A stretch of DNA of 44,339 bases from a bacterium (GTDB taxonomy: Bacteria; Vulcanimicrobiota; Vulcanimicrobiia; Vulcanimicrobiales; Vulcanimicrobiaceae). Shown in pieces: positions 24,582 through 32,382 of the stretch. Each line of letters starts with the position of its first letter. The stretch's first letter is position 1. Below the pieces are notes generated by a model. That model did not search any database. It was given only the letters and a program-made list of their open reading frames with translations, and was not told where the DNA came from. Where the stretch lies: assembly GCA_021790895.1 (NCBI GenBank), contig JAJYFM010000010.1:1-44339 (forward strand), written 5' to 3'. The translations under genes were made by a program, and so were the position numbers.

Positions 24582-26192
24582 TTAAGCCGTAGCCTCCTGT
24601 TGCAAGCGTGTGGTGAACGGCACCAGCCGATGATTGGGATTCCATTCCTCGATCAATCGCAAACTCCATTCGCGCTCGGCAAGCAGGATCGGGCGCCCCT
24701 CCCAATCCTCCACAAGCATCGAACCGCTCCCTAACTGCAGCGGCGTCGCTCCAACAAGTTCTCCCTCGACACGACGAATCGTGTCGTGCGGTAAACGCGA
24801 AAACTGCGTGCGCACGTTATACTCCGCTTCGAGCCGATATTTCGCAACCTCGAATTGTAGCTCGCCGACCGCACCCAAGATCGGTTCGGAGCGCATCGAC
24901 CCGTATGGGTAGAAGACCTGAACCGCTCCCTCTTCTCGCAACTGCGCGATCCCCTTCGCAAACGATTTATACCCTGCGCTATCGATACTGCGAACGCTTG
25001 CGAAATGTTCCGGCGCAAAGGCGGGAATCGGCGGGAACGTGAGATCGTTCCCGACGAACACGGCGTCGCCGATCGCGAAGACCCCGGGGTTGGCGAGGCC
25101 GACAACATCGCCGGCATACGCCGTTTCGAGCGATTCGCGTTCGTCGGCGAAGAGACGCATCGCGCGCGCCAGGCGAACCTCTTTCCCGGTTCGTCCATTG
25201 CGCACCACCATATCGCGTGCGAATTCACCGCTGCAAACGCGGAGAAACGCGATGCGGTCGCGATGGCGTGGATCCATGTTCGCCTGAATTTTGAAGACGA
25301 AGCCCGAGAATTGCGGCGACGCCGGCGGAACGGGGACCCCGTCCCGAAGGGCGCGCGGCCCCGGCGGCGGTGCTAGTTCGAGAAAGCGATCGAGGAAGAG
25401 CTGCACGCCGAAGTTCGTCGCCGCGCTCCCGAAAAAGACCGGGGTCGCTGCGCCGCGAGCAAAGGCATCGCGGTCGAAACGAGCACCGGCACCTTCGAGC
25501 AATTCGACACCATCGATAAATTCGCGATAACTCTCCTCGTCGACGAGTTCGCGAAGCCCCGGATCATCGAGCCCGGCCATCTGCACGGCGGCACGCTTGG
25601 CACCGTGCGCGGTGCGTTCGAAGACATGTACCTCGTGCGTGCTGCGATCGTAGACGCCGCGAAAGCGCTCCCCGTTCCCCAGCGGCCAATTCATCGGGAA
25701 CGCGGCAATACCGAGCACCGACTCGAGTTCGTCGAGCAACTCCAGCGGATCGCGACTCGGCCGATCCATTTTGTTGATGAACGTAAAGAGCGGAATACCG
25801 CGCTCGCGGCAGATGGCGAAGAGTTTTTTGGTCTGCGGTTCGACACCACGGGCGGCGTCGATGAGCATCACCGCACTATCGGCAGCCATCAGCGTGCGAT
25901 AGGTGTCTTCACCGAAATCTTGGTGCCCCGGCGTATCGAGCAGGTTGATCGTGTGTCCACGATAAGGGAACTGCAGCACCGTCGAGGTGATCGAAATCCC
26001 ACGCTCGCGCTCCAACTCCATCCAGTCGCTGGTCGCAGAGCGGCGCGCGCGGCGCGCGGCGACCTGCCCGGCCACGTGAATCGCGCCTCCGTAGAGCAAA
26101 AGCTTTTCGGTCAGCGTCGTTTTGCCGGCGTCGGGATGCGAAATAATGGCGAAGGTGCGTCGCTCGCCGACGCGGGCCTCGAGTTCGTTCAC
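24582..26192 (-). CDS. prfC: peptide chain release factor 3
   Basis: RF3 is the ribosome-dependent GTPase that removes RF1/RF2 after peptide release. The 536-residue product equals the usual length (about 530). GTPase motifs: G1 ISHPDAGKTTLTEKLLLYGG, G2 region RGISITSTVLQF, G3 LLDTPGHQDFGEDTYRTL and G4 FINKMDRPSRDP. Later domains show PVFFGSAATNFGVQ, FKIQANMDPRHRDRIAFLRV, GAVGELQFEVAKYRLEAEY and the C-terminal EWNPNHRLVPF. GTG 26192 overlaps the stop of the preceding gene as GTGA; the longer open frame upstream is that gene in another phase. Unusual company: secreted and metabolic genes flank it. Confidence 0.95.
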   Translation of the reverse strand: MNELEARVGERRTFAIISHPDAGKTTLTEKLLLYGGAIHVAGQVAARRARRSATSDWMELERERGISITSTVLQFPYRGHTINLLDTPGHQDFGEDTYRTLMAADSAVMLIDAARGVEPQTKKLFAICRERGIPLFTFINKMDRPSRDPLELLDELESVLGIAAFPMNWPLGNGERFRGVYDRSTHEVHVFERTAHGAKRAAVQMAGLDDPGLRELVDEESYREFIDGVELLEGAGARFDRDAFARGAATPVFFGSAATNFGVQLFLDRFLELAPPPGPRALRDGVPVPPASPQFSGFVFKIQANMDPRHRDRIAFLRVCSGEFARDMVVRNGRTGKEVRLARAMRLFADERESLETAYAGDVVGLANPGVFAIGDAVFVGNDLTFPPIPAFAPEHFASVRSIDSAGYKSFAKGIAQLREEGAVQVFYPYGSMRSEPILGAVGELQFEVAKYRLEAEYNVRTQFSRLPHDTIRRVEGELVGATPLQLGSGSMLVEDWEGRPILLAEREWSLRLIEEWNPNHRLVPFTTRLQQEATA

Positions 26193-26677
26193 GGTTGAGA
26201 TACCACTTTGTAGGCGCGCAACTCGGGCCCACCTGCGGCACCTCGTGCCAAAAGATAGAGCCGCGATGCGGTTTGGAAGAGTTCGGCGGGCGCCGGAACG
26301 ACGATACGTTCGTTGCCTCGCGTAACGATAACGCTTTTGCCTTCGATGAGGATACGACAACTTCCGAAGGTGAGCGTTCGCCCCGCGTTCACTCGGCGTG
26401 CGCTGCGCGGCAAATGTGCGCGCACGTATGCTTCCGAGCCGGCACTCTTTTCCACCTCTTCAAAGCAGCGCGGCTGTGCGGCGAGGGCCCACACGCCGCG
26501 TGCATCGACCGCACCGTGGGCGGCATGACCGATCCGGCGATCGCGATAGGGTTTCGGCGGTGCCGGCACCGAGGTCGCGGCGACGTGAATTTGCAGACGA
26601 TGGAAGCGTACGATCGAGGTTACGACGATCAACGTTCCCATGACGATGACGATCGCCAAAAACAGCGATATCGTCAT
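26189..26677 (-). CDS. single-pass membrane protein of unknown function
   Basis: A 162-residue protein with one N-terminal transmembrane anchor (ISLFLAIVIVMGTLIVVTSIV) and a soluble domain presumably outside the membrane. That domain has a proline-rich linker (TSVPAPPKPYRD), then RRVNAGRTLTFGSCRILIEG and KSVIVTRGNERIVVPAPAEL, suggesting a small beta-domain. I recognise no family. ATG 26677 and the preceding glycosidase stop form ATGA; its own stop overlaps prfC as GTGA, so it is locked into the operon. Confidence 0.7.
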   Translation of the reverse strand: MTISLFLAIVIVMGTLIVVTSIVRFHRLQIHVAATSVPAPPKPYRDRRIGHAAHGAVDARGVWALAAQPRCFEEVEKSAGSEAYVRAHLPRSARRVNAGRTLTFGSCRILIEGKSVIVTRGNERIVVPAPAELFQTASRLYLLARGAAGGPELRAYKVVSQP

Positions 26678-27735
26678 GCGCGAAGCGATAGGCGAACGCG
26701 CGCGACTGCGACCACGTAATCGGCGGCTCCATAATATATATCGAAAACGCGCTCGCCGAGATGCGGCAACGGCTCGATTCCGGTGGGGAAGACGACGTTG
26801 TCGACCACGCCGTGACATTCGTATGATTCGGAAGCGACGAGAAACGGCTCCGGCGAGCGATACAGCACGCGGTCGGGGCGTTCGAAATCATGGACGACGA
26901 GACCGGCGTGATACGAAAAACGCGGATGCACGCCGTCGATGCGGCGCAGATCGACGCCGTGAAAGACCGAGAGCCAGCCTTCGGGAATGCGGATCGGCGG
27001 CGTCCCGGCACCAACCTTCATCCGTCCCCACGAAGCGTCGGGTGAAAGCACGAGCGCCGACTCGCGAACTTGCAATAACGCGCGACGATCGCGTTTGACA
27101 TTTTCGAGCGGAATATACGCAATACGTATCGATTCGCGTCGATCGTAGGGCATTGCGCGAATCACCGGAATCGCTGCAACACCGTTGACCGCCGAAAGGT
27201 GGAGCATTGGTCGATGGTAGAGCGCGAGCGAGAGATGCCCTTCGGGAGAGAGGACCGGCTCCGGAAAAAACGCGGCATCTTTATCATCGTGATCGGGCAA
27301 TCCCGCCGCGCTAAAATCGACGAGGCCGAGACGTTCGTAGTCGATTCCGCTCTGCGAGTACGCGAGCGCGATGCGCGCACCGCGCGGCCCGTACGCGGTA
27401 TATGCCATGAGGTAAGCGTCAAGCGCAGGAACGAACGTCACCCGTGGATCTTCACAACCCCAACCGTGCGCAACGCGCAATTCGTACGGAAGCGTCGGCT
27501 CGAGCGCATAGCCTTCGTCGATGGTCGCCATCCCGCCGGCAAGGCGAAAGCGACCGATGCGCGAGACGTTTCCCGCGGCGACCATGCGCGGAAAGAGCAT
27601 GCGCTCGCCGTTTCGCGCTCGCACGAACGCTGGATTGAGCATGCCCTCGACGGCATCGGCACGACCGTTCGGCGCAAGCATGAGGCCGCGGCGCTCGACA
27701 TGTACGTCGTAGGAAAAATCCGTGACTGCCACCAT
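26674..27735 (-). CDS. GH130-family glycoside phosphorylase/hydrolase
   Basis: A 353-residue five-bladed propeller enzyme of family GH130, which phosphorolyses or hydrolyses beta-mannosides. Signatures: MLNPAFVRARNGERMLFPRM, GWGCEDPRVTFVPALDAYLM with the conserved Asp96 (proton donor), DHDDKDAAFFPEPV, KVGAGTPPIRIPEGWLSVFH, and near the end DNVVFPTG and YYGAADYVVAVARV. The family contains both inverting phosphorylases and beta-1,2-mannosidases; the phosphate-binding Arg/His set cannot be judged without alignment. No signal peptide, so it is cytoplasmic. It is joined by TGATG to the lipoprotein gene upstream. Confidence 0.85.
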   Translation of the reverse strand: MVAVTDFSYDVHVERRGLMLAPNGRADAVEGMLNPAFVRARNGERMLFPRMVAAGNVSRIGRFRLAGGMATIDEGYALEPTLPYELRVAHGWGCEDPRVTFVPALDAYLMAYTAYGPRGARIALAYSQSGIDYERLGLVDFSAAGLPDHDDKDAAFFPEPVLSPEGHLSLALYHRPMLHLSAVNGVAAIPVIRAMPYDRRESIRIAYIPLENVKRDRRALLQVRESALVLSPDASWGRMKVGAGTPPIRIPEGWLSVFHGVDLRRIDGVHPRFSYHAGLVVHDFERPDRVLYRSPEPFLVASESYECHGVVDNVVFPTGIEPLPHLGERVFDIYYGAADYVVAVARVRLSLRA

Positions 27736-28172
27736 CAGGGTAAGACCGTCTCTGCGACCTGGCGATCCTCAGGGGTCACGACCACCACCTGAATACCGCG
27801 CCGATAGACCGCATTGGGAATCACCCAGAGCGTATAGGTGCGGTAGGCTCGCGTCGGCTCGCCGCCGTCGCTCGGCGGCTGCTCGAAGGCGACCACACGA
27901 ACGTGCCGGAGCCCGGCGTCGATCGATTCGACGATCTGTCGAAAGCCGCTTCGGTGATGCGGTCCCATCAAGAGCGCAACGCAGAATTCGGTCCGAAACC
28001 GGACGTCCGGCGCCGCGAGACCGTAGTGACGCAGCTGCGCGTGGCTGCGAATGATCGCGATGCGGTCGCCGTGCCCGGCATCGTAGGTGAGCCCCGCGCC
28101 GTAGGTGCGAACGCGTACGTCGCGGCAGCCGACTAAGACGAGCAAGAGTAGCAGGGCCGAGAGACGCTTCAC
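27735..28172 (-). CDS. lipoprotein, PrcB-like C-terminal domain possible
   Basis: A 145-residue lipoprotein: MKRLSALLLLLVLVGC is a textbook lipobox signal. The mature domain contains FCVALLMGPHHRSGFRQIVE, then VRVVAFEQPPSDGGEPTRAY and YTLWVIPNAVYRRG, a pattern resembling the protease-complex subunit PrcB C-terminal domain (hydrophobic strand, GxxxxGG/SGY-type turn, P-rich strand, tyrosine-rich strand). That assignment is by pattern only. First gene of the seven-gene minus run; 108 bp separate it from the divergent gene at 28281, where the promoters of both should lie. Confidence 0.6.
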   Translation of the reverse strand: MKRLSALLLLLVLVGCRDVRVRTYGAGLTYDAGHGDRIAIIRSHAQLRHYGLAAPDVRFRTEFCVALLMGPHHRSGFRQIVESIDAGLRHVRVVAFEQPPSDGGEPTRAYRTYTLWVIPNAVYRRGIQVVVVTPEDRQVAETVLP

Positions 28173-28280
28173 GAGCCCATGAGTTCGGCTGAAACGACTC
28201 CGGCCCCCTTGCAGAAAGCGCTTTTGAGGCGCATGCTATGTCTTTGAATCCGTCAAATGTCGCGTCAGGATGGTGTTTCG

Positions 28281-29081
28281 ATGATTGCAAAAGGAATCGT
28301 CGCCCTCGCGCTCGCCGCCTCGACCGCGACGGCCTCTCCGGCTCCCTCCTCCGCTCCGGCGGCGGCTCCGGTGCCGCCGCCGCTGAAAGTCATCGTCCGC
28401 GTGAAAGCAACCACGCCGTGCACGCGGATGGCGGTGCATGCAAACGCCGCGATACTCCTCACGCTCCGCAACGACGCGACACTCCAGCAGACCATTGCGC
28501 GTCTGCGCACCGTCAAACTCAGCGACGGTAACGTCATCGACCGGCGCAACGGCTTCAACGATCTCTACGATCTCGCCGGCCAACTCTTACAAAATGCGCG
28601 TGACGCCGACCGCGAAACGGGGAAGATTCTCGACTTTGCGAAGAGCGTCAAAGATCCGCGTGAGAAGGCAGCGCTCGTCGCCTTCGTCAATGCGCTCGGC
28701 GGGGCTGTCGGGCGGCAGCGCAAGACCGCGCGCGATCTCGATGGATTCGTCACGACGCTCGAGGCGTACGATATGATGCGCATCAACGATACACAGGCGA
28801 GCATGCAGCACTACACCACGGGCTACTACTCCGTCCCGACGATTCCCGACCCCACCGAGATCCAGACGGCACCGGCGATGGATCGCGACTGGGTCGCCAT
28901 CTACTCCGGCCGCTATCCGGCCTACTGGAACGGCCAAGAATCCCCGTCGGAGCAGACGGGGCTCAGCGATACGCAACTCGCCAGAAGCGCCGCACGCGAT
29001 TTCCAGCGCCGCTTGCCTGCTATCGCTCGTGACGAGAGCAGCGCAGCGCAGCCCATCCTGCGAGCAGCCGAGCACTGTTAG
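28281..29081 (+). CDS. secreted protein of unknown function
   Basis: A 266-residue exported protein. Signal peptide IVALALAASTATA is followed by a low-complexity Pro/Ala stretch (SPAPSSAPAAAPVPPP). The mature part is mainly helical (LQQTIARLRTVKLSDGN, LYDLAGQLLQNARDADRETG, AFVNALGGAVGRQRKTARDL), then a Tyr/Pro-rich segment (HYTTGYYSVPTIPDPTEIQT). I recognise no family. An ATG 24 bp upstream has no ribosome site, whereas ATG 28281 follows AGGATGG, so I use it. Divergent from the PrcB-like gene; 68 bp before ctaA. Confidence 0.75.
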   Translation: MIAKGIVALALAASTATASPAPSSAPAAAPVPPPLKVIVRVKATTPCTRMAVHANAAILLTLRNDATLQQTIARLRTVKLSDGNVIDRRNGFNDLYDLAGQLLQNARDADRETGKILDFAKSVKDPREKAALVAFVNALGGAVGRQRKTARDLDGFVTTLEAYDMMRINDTQASMQHYTTGYYSVPTIPDPTEIQTAPAMDRDWVAIYSGRYPAYWNGQESPSEQTGLSDTQLARSAARDFQRRLPAIARDESSAAQPILRAAEHC

Positions 29082-29149
29082 CGGGTCCATTAGGCACGAG
29101 CGACGCCTGTCATAGGCCCACCTCCGAGCCACGGTTATCGTAGGAGCTT

Positions 29150-30058
29150 GTGAGGAATCTGCGCCGTTTTGCGGTCGCCGCCGCTATCGTCGGGTTTGGG
29201 GCCGTTCTGCTCGGGAGTTGGACGCGCATTAACGGTGCCGGAATGACCTGCCCCGATTGGCCGCTCTGCCACGGAAAATTAATTCCCTCGATGGCCGACG
29301 GCACGATTTGGGAGTGGACGCACCGGCTCTTTGCGTTCTCGACGGCCCCGCTGGTCGCCGTCGTCGCTTTCCTGGCTTTTCGCCTGCGCCGCCGCGCACC
29401 GATACTCGGCCCGTTGGTGGTTGCCGTCGCAGCACTCTTTCTCGTCCAAGTTCTCCTCGGCGCCGCGACGGTGAAACTCGGAAACTCGCCGATCTCCGTC
29501 GTCCTGCACTGGGGTACGGCGATGGCCTTCATCGCCTCGCTCGTTGCGATCGCCGTGATTACGACGATTCCCGAACATGCAAGCGAGCCTCCGGCACCCG
29601 ACGCGGCGATCGCCGTTCCCGCCTTACTCCTCGCAACGACGATCGCTGCGTTTCTCACGATGTGCGTCGGAGCATACGTAAGTTCCAGCGGAGCGGGGCT
29701 CGCATGTCTTACGCTGCCGGGATGCGCCGGGCATGTCCTCGTGACGCAGCCGGCGCAACAAGTGCAAATGCTGCATCGCACCTTTGCCGCGTTGACGTTC
29801 CTGCTCTCGGTGATCACCACGCTTGTGGTCTTTCTTCGCGAACCCTCCGGCCGAATTCGCGCCACGGCAGCGCTCGGTTTCATCCTCCTCTGCACGCAAG
29901 TGCTCTTAGGTTTGATGAACGTCGCGCTTCGTTTACCGACCGATCTCCGCGAAGCGCATGCGGCAAACGCCGCGCTCCTCTTCATCGCGTACTGCAGCGC
30001 ATTGAGCTTCGCGGCAATTCGCGGTGTCGCGCTACCGCGCGACTCGAGCGCTCGATGA
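29150..30058 (+). CDS. ctaA: haem A synthase (COX15/CtaA)
   Basis: A 302-residue eight-helix membrane enzyme that oxidises the C8 methyl of haem O to a formyl group, giving haem A for aa3-type oxidases. The two halves each carry a haem-ligand pair: WEWTHRLFAFS and VVLHWGTAMAF in the first, MLHRTFAALTF and EAHAANAALLF in the second. The extracytoplasmic loops have Cys pairs TCPDWPLCHG and ACLTLPGCAGH, as in the Bacillus-type enzyme. Glu in WEW is the conserved catalytic residue. Start GTG 29150 follows TAGGAG closely. It overlaps ctaB by ATGA and serves the oxidase genes at 34621-38503. Confidence 0.95.
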   Translation: MRNLRRFAVAAAIVGFGAVLLGSWTRINGAGMTCPDWPLCHGKLIPSMADGTIWEWTHRLFAFSTAPLVAVVAFLAFRLRRRAPILGPLVVAVAALFLVQVLLGAATVKLGNSPISVVLHWGTAMAFIASLVAIAVITTIPEHASEPPAPDAAIAVPALLLATTIAAFLTMCVGAYVSSSGAGLACLTLPGCAGHVLVTQPAQQVQMLHRTFAALTFLLSVITTLVVFLREPSGRIRATAALGFILLCTQVLLGLMNVALRLPTDLREAHAANAALLFIAYCSALSFAAIRGVALPRDSSAR

Positions 30059-30975
30059 GCTCGACGCTTGCGCGCATCGACGGGCTCGACGCACGCCCGG
30101 TCGGTGGGCCGATCGGGCTTGCCTCAGCCTATCTCGAATTAACAAAACCGCGCATTATCGTGCTGTTGCTGATAACGACGCTGGCGGCGATGATGATGGC
30201 CGCGCACGGAATTCCGCCACTCAAGTTGGTGGTGTTCACGCTTTTAGGCGGAGCGCTCTCATCGGCCTCGGCCGGCGCGCTCAACTGCGTCTACGACGCC
30301 GATATCGACGGGCTGATGCGTCGTACGCGAACGCGGCCGATTCCCACGCGGCGAATTGCGCTCATTCCGGCAACGATCTATGCCGTCGTTCTCGGCGTTC
30401 TCGCCTTTGCGCTGCTCTTTCTTCTCGTCAATCCGCTTGCTGCGTGGCTCTCGCTCGCCGGCAATCTCTATTACGTCGGAATCTATACGATGTGGTTGAA
30501 GCGGAGAACACCGCTAAACATCGTCATCGGCGGCGCAGCGGGTTCGATCCCGCCGCTCGTCGGCTGGGCAGCGGTAACGGGAACGCTCGCACCGGCGGCA
30601 TTCGGACTCTTCGTGTTGGTTTTCTTGTGGACGCCGCCGCATTTTTGGTCGCTCGCGCTGATGACGGAGACCGATTACGATAAAGCCGGAATTCCGATGC
30701 TTCCCAACGTGGTCGGCGAGCACCGGACGCGCATCGAAATCGCCGTTTATAGCGTCGTCTTAGTTCTCGGTTCGTTAGCTTTTTATCCACTTCATGTTTT
30801 CGGGCCGGCCTATGCGATTGCCGCCGCGATTCTCGGCGCGCTCTTTCTCTATTACGCCTTTCATACATTACGTGACGCGTCCAACGCCTTCGCGCGTGAA
30901 CTCTTTCGCTACTCTCTCGTCTATCTCGCGTTGATGTCGCTCGCCATGGTCGTCGATCGTATAATCACTCGATGA
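30055..30975 (+). CDS. ctaB: protohaem IX farnesyltransferase (haem O synthase)
   Basis: A 306-residue UbiA-type prenyltransferase with nine helices that joins farnesyl diphosphate to haem B to make haem O. The first Asp-rich motif is NCVYDADIDGLMRRTRTRPI (about residues 77-96) and the second block is LMTETDYDKAGIPMLPNVVG, both diagnostic for CtaB/Cox10; LTKPRIIVLLLITTLAAMM marks helix 1. Start ATG 30055 overlaps the ctaA stop and its own TGA overlaps the MFS gene's ATG, so the three genes are translationally coupled. Confidence 0.96.
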   Translation: MSSTLARIDGLDARPVGGPIGLASAYLELTKPRIIVLLLITTLAAMMMAAHGIPPLKLVVFTLLGGALSSASAGALNCVYDADIDGLMRRTRTRPIPTRRIALIPATIYAVVLGVLAFALLFLLVNPLAAWLSLAGNLYYVGIYTMWLKRRTPLNIVIGGAAGSIPPLVGWAAVTGTLAPAAFGLFVLVFLWTPPHFWSLALMTETDYDKAGIPMLPNVVGEHRTRIEIAVYSVVLVLGSLAFYPLHVFGPAYAIAAAILGALFLYYAFHTLRDASNAFARELFRYSLVYLALMSLAMVVDRIITR

Positions 30976-32339
30976 TACCCGCGCTCGATACTCGCACTCG
31001 TTCGTTACTCCTGACACTCGCACTTGGCGTTTTTGCCGGCGCACTCGATCTCTCCGTACTCTCGCCGGCGCTCCCGGCGATCGGTCACGAATTTACGGTG
31101 CCGCTCGGTAATCTTGCGTGGATTTTCACACTCTATTTGCTCGCGAACGTTGCGAGCATCGCCGTTGCAGCGACGCTCGCCGACCGTTACGGGCGACGCC
31201 CGATCTATCTCCTCTGCATCTCGCTCTTCGCATTCGGATCGTTGCTGGCGATAACCGCGGCAAATTATCCGCTCTTTCTCCTGGCGCGCGCGATCCAAGC
31301 GCTCGGCGCCGGAGGTATTTTTCCGGTTGCAACGGCGGCGATCGGCGACGTCATTCCGCTCGAGAAGCGCGGAGCCGCGCTCGGCGCGGTCGCAGCAACA
31401 TGGGGTGCGGCGGCGGTACTCGGGCCGACGATCGGCGGCATTCTCACGAATGCCTTGAGCTGGCGGTGGATTTTCGCTGCGAACATTCCGCTAGCCGCAT
31501 GGGTTTTCTTTCGCGCGCTGCGCGACGTACCGACCTCGGCACCTCGCGTTCGCCCACCGCTCGACGTACTCGGCCTCATCGCCATGACCGGTGGATTACT
31601 CGCGATGGTCGCAGGCATTACGACACTCGATGTACCGTTAGGAGTGGTCGGCGCCGTCGTTCTGGTTGCGTTTTTGCTCTTCGAGCGGCGCGTCGCACAC
31701 CCGGTCGTTCCGCTCTCGCTCTTCAGCACGCCGCAACTCGCGAAGACCTATGGTATCGAACTCCTCGTCGGCATTCTCGAAGGCTCGCTCTTCTTCGTCC
31801 CGACCGTGATCGTTGCCGCACAACACCGCAACGAGATCGAAGCGGGTGCGATCGCCGCACTCGGCGCGCTTGCCTTCGTGGTGGTGATTCCCGCCTCCGG
31901 GAAGGCGCTCGACCGCATCGGCAGTCGCAGCGTTTTATTGCTCGGAAGCGCCTTCACGGCACTCGGCTTAGCGATCTTCGCCTTTGGTTTTACGTCGCTC
32001 TTCTGGAGTATCGCCGCGATGCTCGTCGCGGGGGTCGGCTTTGGAGCGCTCCTCGGCGCGCCGACGCGCTATATTATTACCAATGCCGCCGATGCCGCCC
32101 ATCGCTCGACGGCGCTCGGGTTCTTAAGCCAAGCGCTGATCGTCGGGCAACTGATCGGCGGCTCGCTTGCCGGCGGACTCTTCGATTTACGCCACAATCA
32201 TAACGCCGGATTCCGCGAGGCATACCTCGCATTCGTCCTCGTCGCGGCGCTCGCATGTATCCTCTCCGGTCGGCTCGATTCTCGGGCGCGCGAACGCATG
32301 GGCGAGAGCGCCGAGAGCGCGGAGGGAAGCGCAGCCTAA
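30972..32339 (+). CDS. MFS drug-efflux-type transporter
   Basis: A 455-residue inner-membrane transporter with 12-14 helices. Motif A is LADRYGRRPIYLLC between helices 2 and 3, the D1 region GALDLSVLSPALPAIGHEF is typical of the DHA2/EmrB branch, and motif C is WGAAAVLGPTIGGILTNAL, the antiporter signature. Substrate unknown; proton-driven export is expected. It overlaps ctaB by ATGA. Pairing of an exporter with haem A genes may be regulatory convenience or may concern export of a tetrapyrrole or toxin; the sequence does not say. Confidence 0.88.
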   Translation: MIPALDTRTRSLLLTLALGVFAGALDLSVLSPALPAIGHEFTVPLGNLAWIFTLYLLANVASIAVAATLADRYGRRPIYLLCISLFAFGSLLAITAANYPLFLLARAIQALGAGGIFPVATAAIGDVIPLEKRGAALGAVAATWGAAAVLGPTIGGILTNALSWRWIFAANIPLAAWVFFRALRDVPTSAPRVRPPLDVLGLIAMTGGLLAMVAGITTLDVPLGVVGAVVLVAFLLFERRVAHPVVPLSLFSTPQLAKTYGIELLVGILEGSLFFVPTVIVAAQHRNEIEAGAIAALGALAFVVVIPASGKALDRIGSRSVLLLGSAFTALGLAIFAFGFTSLFWSIAAMLVAGVGFGALLGAPTRYIITNAADAAHRSTALGFLSQALIVGQLIGGSLAGGLFDLRHNHNAGFREAYLAFVLVAALACILSGRLDSRARERMGESAESAEGSAA

Positions 32340-32382
32340 AGAACTGCGAGGCCCCCATCGACGCTCGCCGAACGGTCAGCGG

